Counted from the stretch's first letter, positions 12,101 to 25,120 are shown. The stretch is 64,000 bases of DNA from Dryomyza anilis (GCA_951804985.1 OX638132.1:28292440-28356439), one strand, 5' to 3'. Notes: generated from the sequence alone by a model not told the origin. Numbers and translations are program-made.

Positions 12101-15100
12101 ATTTTGTGATAAAAAAAAACTCACTTTATATATAAAAAATTAAATTTTTAATATAAAATAGTAAAGGATGTGAGAGAGACGATACAAATGATTGAAACTC
12201 TTGGTATTCTTCATCAATGTCTTCTTTATCATCTTCTTCTTCATCTGCGTTATTTTATTTCTCTTAGGGCCAGTTTTTCAGTGCTCGTTTTAACGTAGTT
12301 TAAACTCCGTTTAATTAATCTTCTCTTTAAATTAAACGTCATTTAATTTTGTTATCAATTTTTCAGTGATAGTTTAAAATCCAAGACAATACATATGGCA
12401 CCACATGCAAATGACAAATAATTCTCTCGATTTTGACTTTGATAAATGTCATTCAAAATTAAATAAATAAAAAAATTGATTCAGAAAAATAAAATTAATG
12501 TACTTTTAAATTTAAACAAGAGATCGAGCAACTAAAGTGCACGTGAGACTTTGTTTTAATGCGTAGTGTGCAAAAATACAAAAATTAATAATAATTTGTG
12601 AAACAGCGCAGCGACAGAAAATAGTGAAAAGTGTTGTGAAAAAAATTCATGTCATAAACTTTGACAGTTTAAACGTAGTTTAAACCATCAGCATCGGTCG
12701 TTTAAACTAAGTTTAAACGATGGTTGAAATTCACTGAAAAAATCGATTTTGATTTTAAACGAAGTTTAAACCACAAATAAAGTTCAACTAGCACTAAAAA
12801 AAACTGGCCCTTTATATTACACATATTAAACGAGTTTCTTATAAATTGTATGTTCATATTTGACTAAATAAAAAATATTTTGAACTTTAAATAAAAAGTG
12901 TATTGCAATTTTTATACCGAATCACGCGAATTTGAATCACGCATTGAACGTTTAGTTGTCTTTAATCGAACTAGACGATTTTTAGAATTTTGGCTTTTTT
13001 CAATTTTGGACCACTGTGCGGCGTACCAAACTAAATATACCTTTAACTCTTAGTTACAAAAAAAAATATGAAAAAAAAATTATTTAAGTTGTTTTTTTTT
13101 TCAATGTTTCGGATATTTTTGGCAAAAATAATTTTCGAGACCATGTTTAGGATTTTTAAGTTTTTTTTTTGTATTTATTTTTGTCACTCCCATATTCCAG
13201 GAAATTAATTTTGAAGGAAAACCGGTTTCTGAAGTACCACGTGACCTTGTGGTCACCTTTTAGATATTTGTAATTTGTATTCCTACTTTGCGCAAGACAT
13301 TAAAAATTTTTTTTTTACCCCGTCCACTTTGATATAATCCATAAACTAGCGGCCCAATAATATAAACCCAGTTTCTCCCAGTTTGTTAAGTTTTACTTTA
13401 GATTTAAAATGAAATTAATATTCTATAAATGTTTCTTATTTTCTTAAGAAAATATGCATTAAAATCCTCAAAACACAAAAAAAAATACTCAAATACACCA
13501 TATTGTTTTTAAATCAACCTCTAATAAGAACCAATTATTAACAACATATGAAACCTCCCAGTAGTAAATTTGTCCAGGGCTTCGTAGAAGCCCTGCTACA
13601 ACAACTTCTTAGCATGCTAAGTACACATTCTGCCGTCACTGAAGATAGAGTACTTCTAGAGAATGCTGATTCAAATACAAAAGCGAAGCGCTGCTAGCTC
13701 ATCTTCTAATAGAATGCTAACTATTTTGTGAGACCTTCTGAGAGCCGTTCTCTGAGAAACGAATAGGGAAGTCCTGCAAAAATGTTCATTTCATATACAA
13801 AAAGAAGAAAAGAAATTATTTAGTCGGGAAGGGGGTTTACCTGCTAGAGAATCAGTGCTAGCATAGCTTCTTACGCCTGAAATTTACTACTGTGGCAAAA
13901 TGTTATAACTTCACATATTTCGAAATTCGCACTTTCGACAGACGATATTTTCGATAAAATATCACTTCAAATTGAGGTTATGCTAGAGAAACGAAAATAA
14001 CTAAAATGGAAATTTTAGAGAAAGAAAACTATTTATATTAAATTTAATGAATATTGTATAGACCGCAAGTGTTTATGCAAGCAAATTATACATATCTGTT
14101 GTCAATTCTCTAATATTAATAACCTCAATTTTAGGACTTATTAAATAAATTATTGATAAAAACAATCGAATTGACAGATTGAATTGATGATAAAAAAAAA
14201 TAGGAAATTAATAAATCAAACATTTAATTTTTGTTGGCATACTCTATTACATTATTAACCATTTTCTCTTATGGTGATAATTAAATATATCATCCTACCG
14301 CATCGCATTAATCAAGTAATTAATTTTAGAACATTTCTTGTATTTGTAGCATGAAAAAATATCGCAGATTTTAATAAAAATGTCAAAAAAAACTCTGTAT
14401 AAACTAACTTCGAAACATGTTCGAAATAACTAAATCGTCTGTCGAACGAAAAAGTTATAACATACTGCCAGTTCGATATTTTCGCTTCGACAATCGCTTC
14501 GATAGTGATAGAATACCATCTTGCCACTGGGCTACTATGATACTATATTTCGAAAAATTTGTTATTGTAAACGATTAAGAATTAACAATATAACACTTCT
14601 GAGGTGTTGATAGCAAGTGGACTGTGACGACCTTGAGGTTTTTCTTTTGGGTTATATCATAATCACGATATTAATTATTAAATTGTTATTTAAACGCTAG
14701 ACACAAGTCGCACAGTAGAGCAAATATTGATAAATACTGGGCATCAAATGATTTTTTTGCAGCAAAAATCGTATTTTGTTTGTTCTGAATAATAAACATA
14801 ACGAAATATTAAAAAACAATAATTATCGAATAGAAATTTCAATCGATTACGATCGTAAACTAGAATATGTCTTTTTATTAGTAAAGGGTTTTTCAACAGG
14901 GACGCTACATAAGTAGAGCGACAGGGACAGCAAACGACGCCAAATTTCTTGCCGCTTTTTTGACATTTCTCTTCAGTAAGGTGTGCCATTTCATGATGGA
15001 AAGATATACGAATTCGAATTTCGGTAGTAAATTTTAATAATTTAGCCTCGTTGTTGGCTCGTATATCTTGCCATCATGAAATGGCAAACCTTACTGAAGA

Positions 15101-18100
15101 GAAATGTCAAAAAAGCAGCAAGAAATATGGTGTCGTTTGCTGTCCCTGTCGCTCTAGTTTTGTAGCGTCCCTGTTGAAAAACCCTTGAAAAAAAGTTTTG
15201 TAGCGCTCTTATTGAAAAACCCTTTAGTGATTTTATTCAAACTTGAACTGGTTCAAATTTAACTTCAGCTAAAATTTTATACGTAAAGCAAAAACAACAA
15301 TCGACGAACATTGCGGCCAGATTAGGCGATATTTTTAAAATGCTCGCGTTTTTTCTGGGCTACACTTTTTAAAATGTTGTCGATTTTTTTTTTAAATTTG
15401 CCATTTTTGAACACCGTTTTGTGAACATCCTTTCTATTTTTTATCATAGACGGAAAGATAAGAGAATATGACGCACCAAACGAAAATCAGAATAATGTTG
15501 AAAACTCTAACGTCAATAATATAATACAACAAACAACAAAAATTAGGAATCTTAGTATCCCGATGCACATTTTTGAGAAAAGGAAATGGATTTCTTATAT
15601 TTTTCTACAATTTTGACGAAAATGAGTTTGATGCAGAAATCTTCACTGATCACCGCTGCATCTATGAGATTAATTTAAAGCCAAAAAAAGCCATAACTTT
15701 TTATTGGTACACTCAGAAGAAAATGTACCTTTAAGTACTTTATGGTACGACCATTGATCTTATGGTTCATGTATTAATAGTTTTTTCTTTTTAAATCAAA
15801 AGTTTTCTAATTAATTCAATAGTATTTGAAAAATTCAGTACCATAAATTCAGTACCATATTTCAATACTATTATTTTAAATAGAATAAATACTGTTGTTT
15901 TAATGGTTTCCTCCTATAATAATAAACGTGTTGTAAAAAAACATAAAACGAATACAAACATGTTCGTTTTGTACGTCATTCTGCGTGTTTACTCAAAATG
16001 GTCGCATGTATTTTTTGGTAATATTCCACATTATTAAACGCGACATTGGTTAGGACTCAATGTATTTAATGTAAATTAATTATATTTACATATTTATTTA
16101 TATTTATATTTTTATTTATTATAGAAAATAAATAATACATCGAACTTCTAATATGGCAACGGACTCAAAAATAATTGCAGCCTCAAGTACTACAATCAAT
16201 TATTGGAAACCTAAGCAAACATTAAATGTGTTATAACCTTTTGCAGCAAGAAGTGTTTTTTCATGTGTGTGTTGTAAAAGTGAATATCAACTTCGACATT
16301 TAAATAAAATAATATATACAATAAATTAACTAAAATACATTTTTGTTTTAATAAATTATTAGGAAAATGTAATTCGACTATACCATAAAATACTAATACG
16401 TATCATTAAATTTGTATAGGTTTTTCTTATTGTAATTAAAATATCACATTATAAAATGTATGGTACAACCACACATTGTATTAACAGTTTCAATATTACT
16501 GAACTAATGGGACGCATCCTATTGACCAATTTTAATGGTATAAATTATTGTTTTTCTATTGAAATACTATTTATTTACCATGATTTTTTTCTGGGTGTAT
16601 AAGATAAAATAGTGGTATAAAGGCATTTATTATTTGTTTTTAAAGCACCTATCGAACTGCATCATTATTTAAAAATATTTTGCCAAAAAAATGTTCCTGC
16701 AAATAACAAATTGCAAATTAATGTTTGACAAAATAATTAATGATGCAAATCGATAGGTGCTTTAGAAACAAACAATAAATGCCTTTACATCACTATTTTA
16801 TCTTGTACCATTAAAGAGTTATAGCAAAAAATGAAAAGATTCGCCCTTTTGGCATGACAAAATTTCTTCGTTTTTTTGCTACAATTTTTTATTGGTGCAA
16901 GATATAATAATGGTGTTGAGATATTAATAGTTTGTTTTTAAAACACCTATCGAACTGCATCATAATTTAAAAATATTTTGCCAAACATTTTTTCCCGCAA
17001 ATAACAAATGGCAAATTAATGTTTGACAAAATATTTTTAATTAATGATACAGATCGATAGGTGTTTTAAAAACAAACAATAAATGCCTCTACATTACTAT
17101 TTTATCTTGCGCTAATAAAAAGTTATATCATAAAAAACAAAATTATTTACGGATACAGTTTCACAAAATCCGTATTTATAATTCAGTAGGTTGTCCAAAT
17201 CTAAAGATTGACGAATAAACTAAAATAACACAAAAATTTAAGGAAAATATAATTTTTTCTAATTTTTAAAGCACTTCAAACTTAAAAAATTTGATTTCCC
17301 AACATTTTTAAAAATGCTCATTCATTCTTCTCAAGCGTAATGTTATGAGTCAATTTCGGTCCGGTCCATCCTAACTCACAAAGAAACGACTCATTTTGTG
17401 TGAAAAAGGATATGAAATTAATTAAAAACAATATAATCGGTTAACGAAGGATGACAGCACATTTTCTCAATGGATATACAATAAAATAGAAGCCATAGGA
17501 GCTACTAAAAATAATTTTTCGTGTACGGAAAACTAACTTTTCAAATATTTTTTCCTATCCTAATATGAAGCCTTAAAGGACGAAATTTAAATTTAGTATG
17601 TACCGAAGAAATAAAGCTTGTACCATTGCCTTTATGGTATTTCCAGATTATATATTTAGTACTATTTTTAAAAAATATTTCAGATATGTTAATGATTCGT
17701 AAGCTATTTAAGGGTCAATACATCCATATACTCCAAAATAGAATATTATTTTAAATATTTTGGATAACATTAATGATTTTAAAATAGCGATACTAGAGTC
17801 AACAGTTTTATTTGTATTTTAATCCTAAAAAACGTCGGATAAGATTGCGGAATATTAAGATCTTTAACCATCATATTCCTCGTGAATCGAAAATGGAAGG
17901 ACGCAAATTTAGTCGGTGAATTTTCTTACGGTAATACCAGGATATAAAAAATTAACAAATCGATGATTCCAAGAACATTTTCTGATCTGTATCCACTATA
18001 ATATCGTGCAATATGCTCTATCTACTCATTTTTCATAGACATTGATCACATTTGAATGCAATAATCTCTATCTGTTAGACAGAGATTATTGTATTCAAAT

Positions 18101-21100
18101 AGACAGTATTGAATATAAGCGCTCGATATATTGTTCATATTCAGTCTACGGAAAACTGATCTAAAAGTTCGTATCTCTGGATTGTGTACAAAATAAAAAC
18201 ACTCTTATGTTTGGTTTACATTACAACAATTAACTTTATTAATTCACATTAACTAACATGTCCACGACTTAACTTCACATTGATCACACACGAGATGCAC
18301 TCGACCACTTTGCAATCACTAATGAAGTGCTGCGCCTTAGATGCGGCGCCCTTATATACTGCATACATCAGTTCGACACGTTTCGACATGTTTCGAGAAT
18401 CTTCTAAACTTATCGTGAATGCTGATTGCTATTTGCATCTCATTCCCACTCGTGTTTTAATGCGATGATCTTCCATCTCTGAGGCAATGTGCTAGAACAT
18501 TGCCCCAGTGCGCTGAATGATCTTCCGCCTCTTTCTAACACATGGCTTATTACGCTGAATTGTCTTCCATCTCATTTTCTCTTATTAAATGACACAGTGG
18601 AGCAAATTACATCGTTTCGTAACAAAATTTTGAGCTTTGACTTTGATGTCTTTTGTATTGCATTTAGAATATTTCAGCTAATATTTTGAAATAAAACTCG
18701 GGTTGATCTGACCAGTCAAATAAATTTGACGGTGTACCTACTGTTCGCATATATATTTTTAAAAAATTTGCTCGGGCTAGGTTCTTCAGACAGAGTATTA
18801 ACGATAAATTAATTTTATTATTCGTATTGTATGGATTTGTTTTACCTATTTATCGTGAGAAACTCATGATAATTAAGTTAAATTTCGCTTCTTCTAAAAT
18901 CTTGGGCGATTTGACTATTGAGCGGTTTTGAGCTAAACAATGTTGAGGTTTTGATGCTGAGAGAACATCTGGTCACAGAGCAATTGAAATAACATCGCAG
19001 ATCATTTCAACTAAAAAAATCTTTATTTGTGAAATTAGCAAATAAGTTTGCTACAAAATTTCGATCACCCACACTTCGGACATCAACTAATTCTATGCAA
19101 CGAAACAGAATCAGTCATTGCATGGAAATGGAACTATGTTGAAGTTGAATTTTACTAAGTAGAAGTAAATTTTCAAATGTAGTTAGAATCCACTACGATA
19201 CGTTCATTCACACCGTAGTTGAAAACGTAGTTATCACTTCCCATTCTATTTAGACCATTTCGTCGAGTTCTGCAATATTTCCAACTTTATTCTGGTTGAA
19301 CTTTCTTATAAAATGCTCCCACAAGTTTTATATAGAATTTAGATCCGGACTACTGAAGGCCAGTCCTGAACTTTAACCATTTTGTCGGGAAACTAATTTT
19401 TGTAACGTTGTTTAGTATTGAAATAGACTGGATGTAGTGCATATCAGTGTCAATTTTATGACTTAGCAAATTGTTGCCGCCAAACTGTCTAAGATATATC
19501 AGAGTTTAAAATCTTATAACGAATATATGGCATTACATCTTCAGACACTATGTTTATCATCTTTTCTTTTACAAATCAATTTCTATATAAAGCTAACTTA
19601 TTTGGCCATTACAAACCATGATAAGATTCGGTCGCAACGATTATTCCCTGCTAGTCGCTTTTGCGTTACGCGCGCTTGTCTTACACCTAGTCGCTCCACC
19701 GGAAAATCGTACGTTGACCACCACTGGCTACAGAATTGAACGACTTTTTTGCTAAAGCGCTTTCATTCATACTCTCGACATGTCCAAGCCAGCGTAGGCG
19801 CTAGATTTCCAGCTCATCGTTCCATCTGATTCAGTACTCCTTTTCAACGCATATCGGGCCATAGATATTCCGAAAAATCTTTCTATAAAATTCTCCTAAA
19901 GCTCGCTTATCGGTGTTGGCAAGCGTCCATGCCTCAGCGCAGTAGGATAATTATAGAGAGAATTTTTGTCCCTCGCGAGAGGGCTCTGCTCCTCAATGGC
20001 CTAATGGTCCCAAAGTAGCACCTGTTGGCAGGAGTTATTCTTCGCCTAATCTCAATCTCTTTTCTGATGATGGTACCTAAGTAGACTAAATTCTTCACGA
20101 CTTCGAAGTTGTGGGTGTCAATATTGATGTTCTGTCCAAAACGACATGATTATGACTTATAGAGCGTAATTTTTGTCCGTCGAGTGAGGGCTATACTCCA
20201 CAATTTTGGACTAAACCCAAAGTAGCATCTGTTGGCAAAAGTTATTATTCGGCTAATCTCAAGACTGACATTGATTTTTTTTTGTTGATGGTGGTACCTA
20301 AGTAGACGAAGTCCTTTTTGTATCTCTACAGGGGTGGTTTAGGAAATTCGGGTACATCCGAACAGAAAATCGAAAACATCGACATTTTACCAGACTTAGA
20401 GACATGAAATGAGAACCGCGTGTTTACCTTCCAATAATGAGATTTTTTAAAATTCACCCTCGAAACATACAAAAGTGGGTGTGACAAAAGTGGGTGTGAC
20501 AAAACTGAACATTTAGAATAGCGAAACTGTATATTTTCAACACAAAAAAAAAAAACAATCCATTCTTATCTTTTTAGTGTTGCCAACATTATAAAATGAA
20601 ACAAATCTTGCATTTAGAATAATCGTTTCCTAATTAGTTGCACCTATCTGAATTTAACAAAAATATATAATTTCCGTTTTGCGAAATTTTCTTAAGTTCC
20701 GTTCCACTGTGCCTCAAATTTAAAATATTCGTGAAAAAAAAAGTTAAAATTTGATTACTTTCGCACTCTGCCGATTGCACAGCGCATTTGTTATTGTTTT
20801 ACCTAGCTTCGCTAATCAAAATCATTAGCTGCATATCGTCGCGATAACTGAGCAATATACTGGGTCCCAGTATAACGCCAACCAACGAACGAAGTAGCTG
20901 CTGTGTTTATATGTTTCAATGTATGCATTACTGTCGCCTAAGAGGTGTGCGTATACAAGAATGATACAACACCAACAATAACTGTCTGCAGTCGAGTGTT
21001 TAATATGGTTGCGAATCAATTTAAGGTATTGCGTTTTTAGCGCACACTCGCGCGTCGGTCGCACGCCCTTTTTACTTACCTCATAGCTGCGCTTTAGCGA

Positions 21101-21959
21101 CGCATACTCCTGCACCGTGCGCGCGACATTTCGCTTGTGCGTTGAGATCTCCTGAATTTCGTTTTCGAGCATCAGCTTTAGCCGCTTAACGACTTCGTTC
21201 TCCGTCTGCAGTTCGCCGTCGACGATGCACTCAGCGATAGACTTTTCCAGTTCGCCTGCAAATGTTGAATAAAGAATTTGACTGATTAAATTTTAACAAA
21301 CACTAAAATGCTGACCACAGCCCAATAGTCATACAAACAGACAAACAAACATATTAACAGATATGCACAGTAAATATGCGCCTAATGTACATACATAATA
21401 CAAGCAGAAATATGCAATCATAATCACAAATAGCTACACAACAAACACAAGGCCGAATGCACTCAAGGCATGCGAGCACGTCACTGTCAATGCCATTTCC
21501 ACCCTGGCGCACAATATACCACTCCCTTGAATCGGCCCTTCTTCCCACTACCGTACTACGCACCGCAGTTCGACAGCACATGATGTAATGGCATATCCTT
21601 CGACAGCTCCTTCGATGACTCCTCTAAAGCTAGTCCGATTTTGTAGTGGCTGTTTTTCTTGATGCGCTTATCGCGCTCCTGCGTGTCAGAGCTGCTGACC
21701 GCCGGCAGCTTCCGCACCATTTTGTCCAGCACATCGCGATACTTATCCACTTGCTTCTCGATAATTTCCAGCTCCGAATCTTTGCGATCGGGTTTATTTG
21801 ACCTGTAATAGAAATTATCAAAATTAGTTTTTGCCATTGTGTGACGGAATTTCTTGTTTTTTTCTTATTATTTTATTTTTGTTTAGGTTTTAGACAGATT
21901 CCACCTTACCTGGAAAGATTTTCGGCAGCTATTTTTATTTTCGTGAATTGCTTCTTCAT
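9148..21959 (-). CDS. RhoGAP92B: BAR and RhoGAP domain protein
   Basis: Five exons join in phase: 21959-21910, 21802-21564, 21255-21080, 11045-10085 and 10025-9148, giving 767 aa. Every junction is GT-AG. Residues 1 to about 235 are a helical BAR-type region; CGELEKSIAECIVDGE resembles the vertebrate RICH1/ARHGAP17 group. The RhoGAP domain spans about 243-437, with putative arginine finger R281 (EEGLLRVG), the KLYLRELPEPLL helix at 320-331 and MSPNMLW near 401. Such proteins bind curved membrane and stimulate GTP hydrolysis by Rac/Rho/Cdc42; in Drosophila the gene is linked to synapse growth. The C-terminal 290 residues are disordered, Pro- and Ser-rich, with a Thr/Ala tract and PPPPPSVIRK near the end. 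Intron 3 is 10 kb and full of repeats. The start is the first ATG of a short exon with a good donor. Symbol by family and synteny. Confidence 0.9.
11735..11926 (+). mobile_element. 192-bp TIR element (MITE)
   Basis: The ends are CACCTAGAAAAAAA and TTTTTTTCTGGGTG. It is flanked by CA on each side rather than TA. It is the near-complete version of the element truncated at 1-185. It is noncoding, and sits in intron 3 of RhoGAP92B. Confidence 0.75.
12267..12810 (+). mobile_element. 544-bp TIR element with GGGCCAGTTTTT ends
   Basis: It begins GGGCCAGTTTTTCAGTGCT and ends AGCACTAAAAAAAACTGGCCC (read in two halves), so the termini are inverted repeats of about 20 bp. The subterminal regions repeat AGTTTAAAC and CGTTTAAAC. 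No transposase ORF is visible. The flanking bases do not give a clear target duplication. Confidence 0.75.
13559..13892 (+). mobile_element. 334-bp TIR element with CAGTAGTAAATTT ends
   Basis: Terminal inverted repeats CAGTAGTAAATTT and AAATTTACTACTG bound a noncoding body. Hairpin-forming segments such as AGGGCTTCGTAGAAGCCCT lie inside the left end. It is a single copy in this window, so the family is inferred from the ends alone. Confidence 0.6.
14884..15224 (+). mobile_element. Palindromic TA-flanked MITE, copy 1
   Basis: Nearly the whole element is one inverted repeat: AAGGGTTTTTCAACAGGG at one end, its complement at the other, and GATATACGA near the centre. TA flanks both sides (14882-14883, 15225-15226). 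The right end carries an extra terminal segment (GTAGCGCTCTTATTG), so the tip is partly duplicated. Copies 2 and 3 are at 35126-35419 and 44711-44962. Confidence 0.85.
15710..16597 (+). mobile_element. TA-flanked nonautonomous DNA transposon, copy 2
   Basis: The element is 888 bp and colinear with 2159-3031, with the same ends and TA at 15708-15709 and 16598-16599. Differences are scattered substitutions and small indels, so the two inserted independently. It lies in intron 3 of RhoGAP92B and is followed at once by the hairpin repeat at 16600. Confidence 0.85.
16600..16805 (+). repeat. Inverted-repeat hairpin element, copy 1
   Basis: The arms AAGATAAAATAGTGG and CACTATTTTATCTT, together with CACCTATCGAACTGCATCAT and its diverged complement, fold into one long hairpin. 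A second copy lies 90 bp downstream. It is noncoding. Confidence 0.75.
16898..17111 (+). repeat. Inverted-repeat hairpin element, copy 2
   Basis: It has the same architecture and orientation as 16600-16805 and shares CACCTATCGAACTGCATCAT and AAACAAACAATAAATGCC. The two are a tandem pair separated by a short spacer with GCAAAAAATGAAAAG. Confidence 0.75.
18185..18624 (-). mobile_element. Solo LTR of a retrotransposon
   Basis: Read on the minus strand it starts TGTTACGAAACG and ends near TTTTGTACA. It has a TATA box (TATATAAGGGC) about 270 bp before the end and an AATAAA shortly before the end, the promoter and polyadenylation layout of an insect LTR. No gag or pol sequence adjoins it. A related 5' fragment is at 52405-52524. 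No target duplication could be verified. Confidence 0.6.
19740..20320 (-). mobile_element. Remnant of a LINE (non-LTR retrotransposon)
   Basis: Minus-strand translation, with several stops, gives SYCAEAWTLANTDKRALG, then FRNIYGPICVEKEY and RLRWLGHVE. These are typical of the region just after the reverse transcriptase in many insect LINEs. Two segments, about 19958-20110 and 20158-20312, are diverged copies of each other, an internal tandem duplication. The element is dead. Confidence 0.7.
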
Positions 21960-22091
21960 GTTGTAACTGTTGATTTTTATTATTTTGGATCAGATAAAAC
22001 GAAATTATTGAATTCTTAATGTGGTAAACACAAATTAGTCATCCTACGCCAACGATTGCTCGAATAAAAGATAGCATGGGTGTGTTCAGCC

Positions 22092-22102
22092 TAGTGTGAC
22101 AT
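22092..22102 (-). promoter_or_regulatory. Possible core promoter motif 1 site
   Basis: TAGTGTGACAT matches 9 of 11 positions of the Drosophila core promoter motif 1 consensus (reverse complement of YGGTCACACTR), bound by M1BP. It lies about 130 bp upstream of the RhoGAP92B start codon, a sensible distance for a short 5' UTR. The match is imperfect. Confidence 0.35.
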
Positions 22103-22201
22103 TTTCTATGGGTATGTTCATTGCGAGGTATTTGCATAATCAAGGGCGGTCAAAAATTTGACAACGTTGTCAGTCATAATATTCTGTTTCCACATAGTAA
22201 A

Positions 22202-22928
22202 CCCAGTCGGCACCTACACACATTTTTTATGATTATCGTAAATTACGATCATTTGACGATTCAAAATAATCATAAATTTCGATCATTTTGCACGTAAAAA
22301 ACGATGATAAATGTCAATGAAAAAAACAATCATATTTTGCTCGTAAATAACGATGGCTCGTATTTTTCGAGTGTTTAAATCGTAAAAAAGGATTGTCAAA
22401 ATTTATTATTGTTTTGCTAATCAAAAGTTCATTTAATAAAATGCATAATATGTTCAATATTTTTAACAAGATTAAATAAATTGTTTTGCTGAAAACTTTA
22501 AATCATTTGCTGTAATTAAGAAGTAAGTAAATGCATTTGGGAGATTAATATAAAATTTAAATGCATTTACTTCATTTTTTTTTGTATCGTTAAAAAAGTA
22601 GGAAAAAGCTCGTAAAAGAATTAAAAATGATTATCATTTACGATTAAAATTTAATCGTAAAAAATATTAAAAACGAGTTCGTTTACGAACAAAAAACATC
22701 GTTTATAACGAGTATATAATCGTATTTTACGATCATAAACAATCGAAAATTTATCATATATGAGTGTTTTTAGTTCGTTTATGATACCTCGTTACGATGG
22801 ACAAATTAAGAACGAAACTGTATGCGTTTTCGTATCATTTACGATTCTCGTATACGATTGTTTTATTCATTATTTACGAATATTTGCTATCATTTACGAT
22901 GTCGTTTATGATAGTTTGGCCTGCTGGG
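22202..22928 (+). mobile_element. TIR element built from ATCGTAAA motifs
   Basis: The termini CCCAGTCGGC and GGCCTGCTGGG are near-inverted. The body is saturated with ATCGTAAATTACGAT, TCATTTACGAT and related half-sites in both orientations. AGTAA lies one base outside each end and may be the target duplication. It sits just upstream of RhoGAP92B. Confidence 0.6.
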
Positions 22929-23453
22929 AAGTAACTGTTTTTGAGCCTCAAAACATCGTAATATACACTCTAAGAAAATTTAATATAATAAATGTAGGAA
23001 AACTGTTTCCTCCTAATAATGTATTAAATTTTAACGAATGTGTAATAATTAAATTTACACAGAAAAGTATGTATACAAATACATTTTTTTGATTAGAAAA
23101 TATGAATACAAAACCCTGTATGTATACATATAATGCGTGTTAAAAAATTACAAATGCTTGTTTTATATTATATATTATAGGAAATTCATTACGTTTTAAC
23201 GGATTCAGCACGAATTCTGAAAATATGAAAATAATTGTGTACACAAAATAAAAACGACTGTTGAACGAAAGTCAGCAAAATTGCATGCAATTTAAATTGA
23301 CATTTTTATTCACTAACTAAATTCACGTTTTTACAGTTGCGCAATCCGCCCCATTGCATATTTAATTTAAAATATGCATGTTTTCTTTTCTTGATTTTAG
23401 ATTCTTCTAAAATGGCTCAGACAAGAGCGTTCACGTCAACTAAAGATCTTGTT

Positions 23454-23666
<213 letters not shown>

Positions 23667-23921
23667 AAACGTCATTTTTAAAAACTTCAATGTGTTTATA
23701 TACAAAACAGTAAAAAATATTTTTTTTATAATTAACCTTTTTTTAACTGAAATTTAATTAAAACAAAAACAAATAAAAAAAAGCTAAAAAAGGACCGTAG
23801 TTCACGCCATGAATCTGGCGAAAGCTGAGAGTCGTATAACAAACAAAACACAGCAAAAATACCACAAATTAAGTATTGCAATGTTTCGAATTAAAAGAAA
23901 AGCAAAAATTTTTTAAATGAG

Positions 23922-25120
23922 CTCGTAAACATACGGAATCACAATTCCGTTTGTAACGGTACGTTTACGGTATGTACAAGACAGATCCGTCGACACTTGA
24001 ATGAAAACGGAAAATTTACGGCAGATGAAAATATTTCACTCCGTTCATATTCCGTTTGTTGTCCGTATTTAGAATATAACACAAAAAATGCGCAGAAAGC
24101 ACACGGACTCGACCAATCGCTAAGGATGTAGATGATCAGGAAACTAGCGGCTGTAAGGCTTTCTGTGGCAGACATATGGAGTTTTATTTGTTGGTCGCTG
24201 CCGTCGCCTTGTGCAATATGCCACGTACAAAACTGCAAATTAATATCAGTAAATGTAAGTAATTTGAAATATTTCAAATTGACAGTTAAAGTTTCAAGTA
24301 TGGTTGCCAGCTTATAAAACATTTTCTATTTGTGGCAAAGTTGCCACCTTGCTGCAAATTTCCCATTTGTGGTATTTTTTAATTATTGCGGAAATGGGCA
24401 CTTTTGTAATGTAATTTGGGGTATAATTTAATTCGTTTGTTCATTTTTCCACACAATTTAAATATATATTTTATTTGAGACAATTTTTAATTGGAATTTC
24501 GGTTGAGAAATTTTATTACTTGAATTAATATAATTTTTGTTATAAAATAATTCATTACCTGAAAAACATAGAAATTTTATTATATATTACTTATTTTCAG
24601 ATGAAGACAGTAAAGCTAAATCTGTAATTCTATGTTTCTATGAAGACATTAACGCTAAATCTGAAATTCAATTGACAATGAATTTAATTTAATTTTTTTT
24701 AAATAATCTGTTGTTATAAATTATATATTATTATTGTTGTTTCATTTGATTTTGTATACTCATTTTTAGTTGGTTAAGAAAATACTGCAATTAAAAACAA
24801 ATAAATGTATTATAATATATAACTGACTTGTATTTTTTGAAAATTGGCAGTAATAGTAATATTTGAAGCAATGCTAATACGTATTTATTAAAAAATACGG
24901 CATAAAAACGTACAATACGGTATGTTTTTTAATGCACTCAACGGAGTCCACTTCGTTTGATAACAAAACTGATATACGGCACTGAAACGTAACGTAGCGT
25001 CACGTTTCGTCCGTTCTCTGTACCGTAATCGGCTCCGTTATACGGCACGTATACGGAATCTGTTTCCGTATTTGCTGTACTGTTAACGGTACGTATGCGG
25101 AACGATTCGTTTCTTCAGTA
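23922..25120 (-). mobile_element. Palindrome-rich TIR element, copy 2
   Basis: This is an inverted, shorter relative of 3332-5029. Its left end aligns with the reverse complement of the right end of copy 1 (ACGGAATCACAATTCCGTTT, GGTACGTTTACGGTATG). Its right end aligns with the left end of copy 1 (GTACCGTAATCGGCTCCG, TTAACGGTACGTATGCGG). The middle differs in length. It stops about 340 bp before the Surf6 start codon. Confidence 0.65.

Noticed and set aside
20825..21172. Independent gene starting at an internal Met
   Set aside because: The frame is exon 3 of RhoGAP92B read through its donor into the intron.
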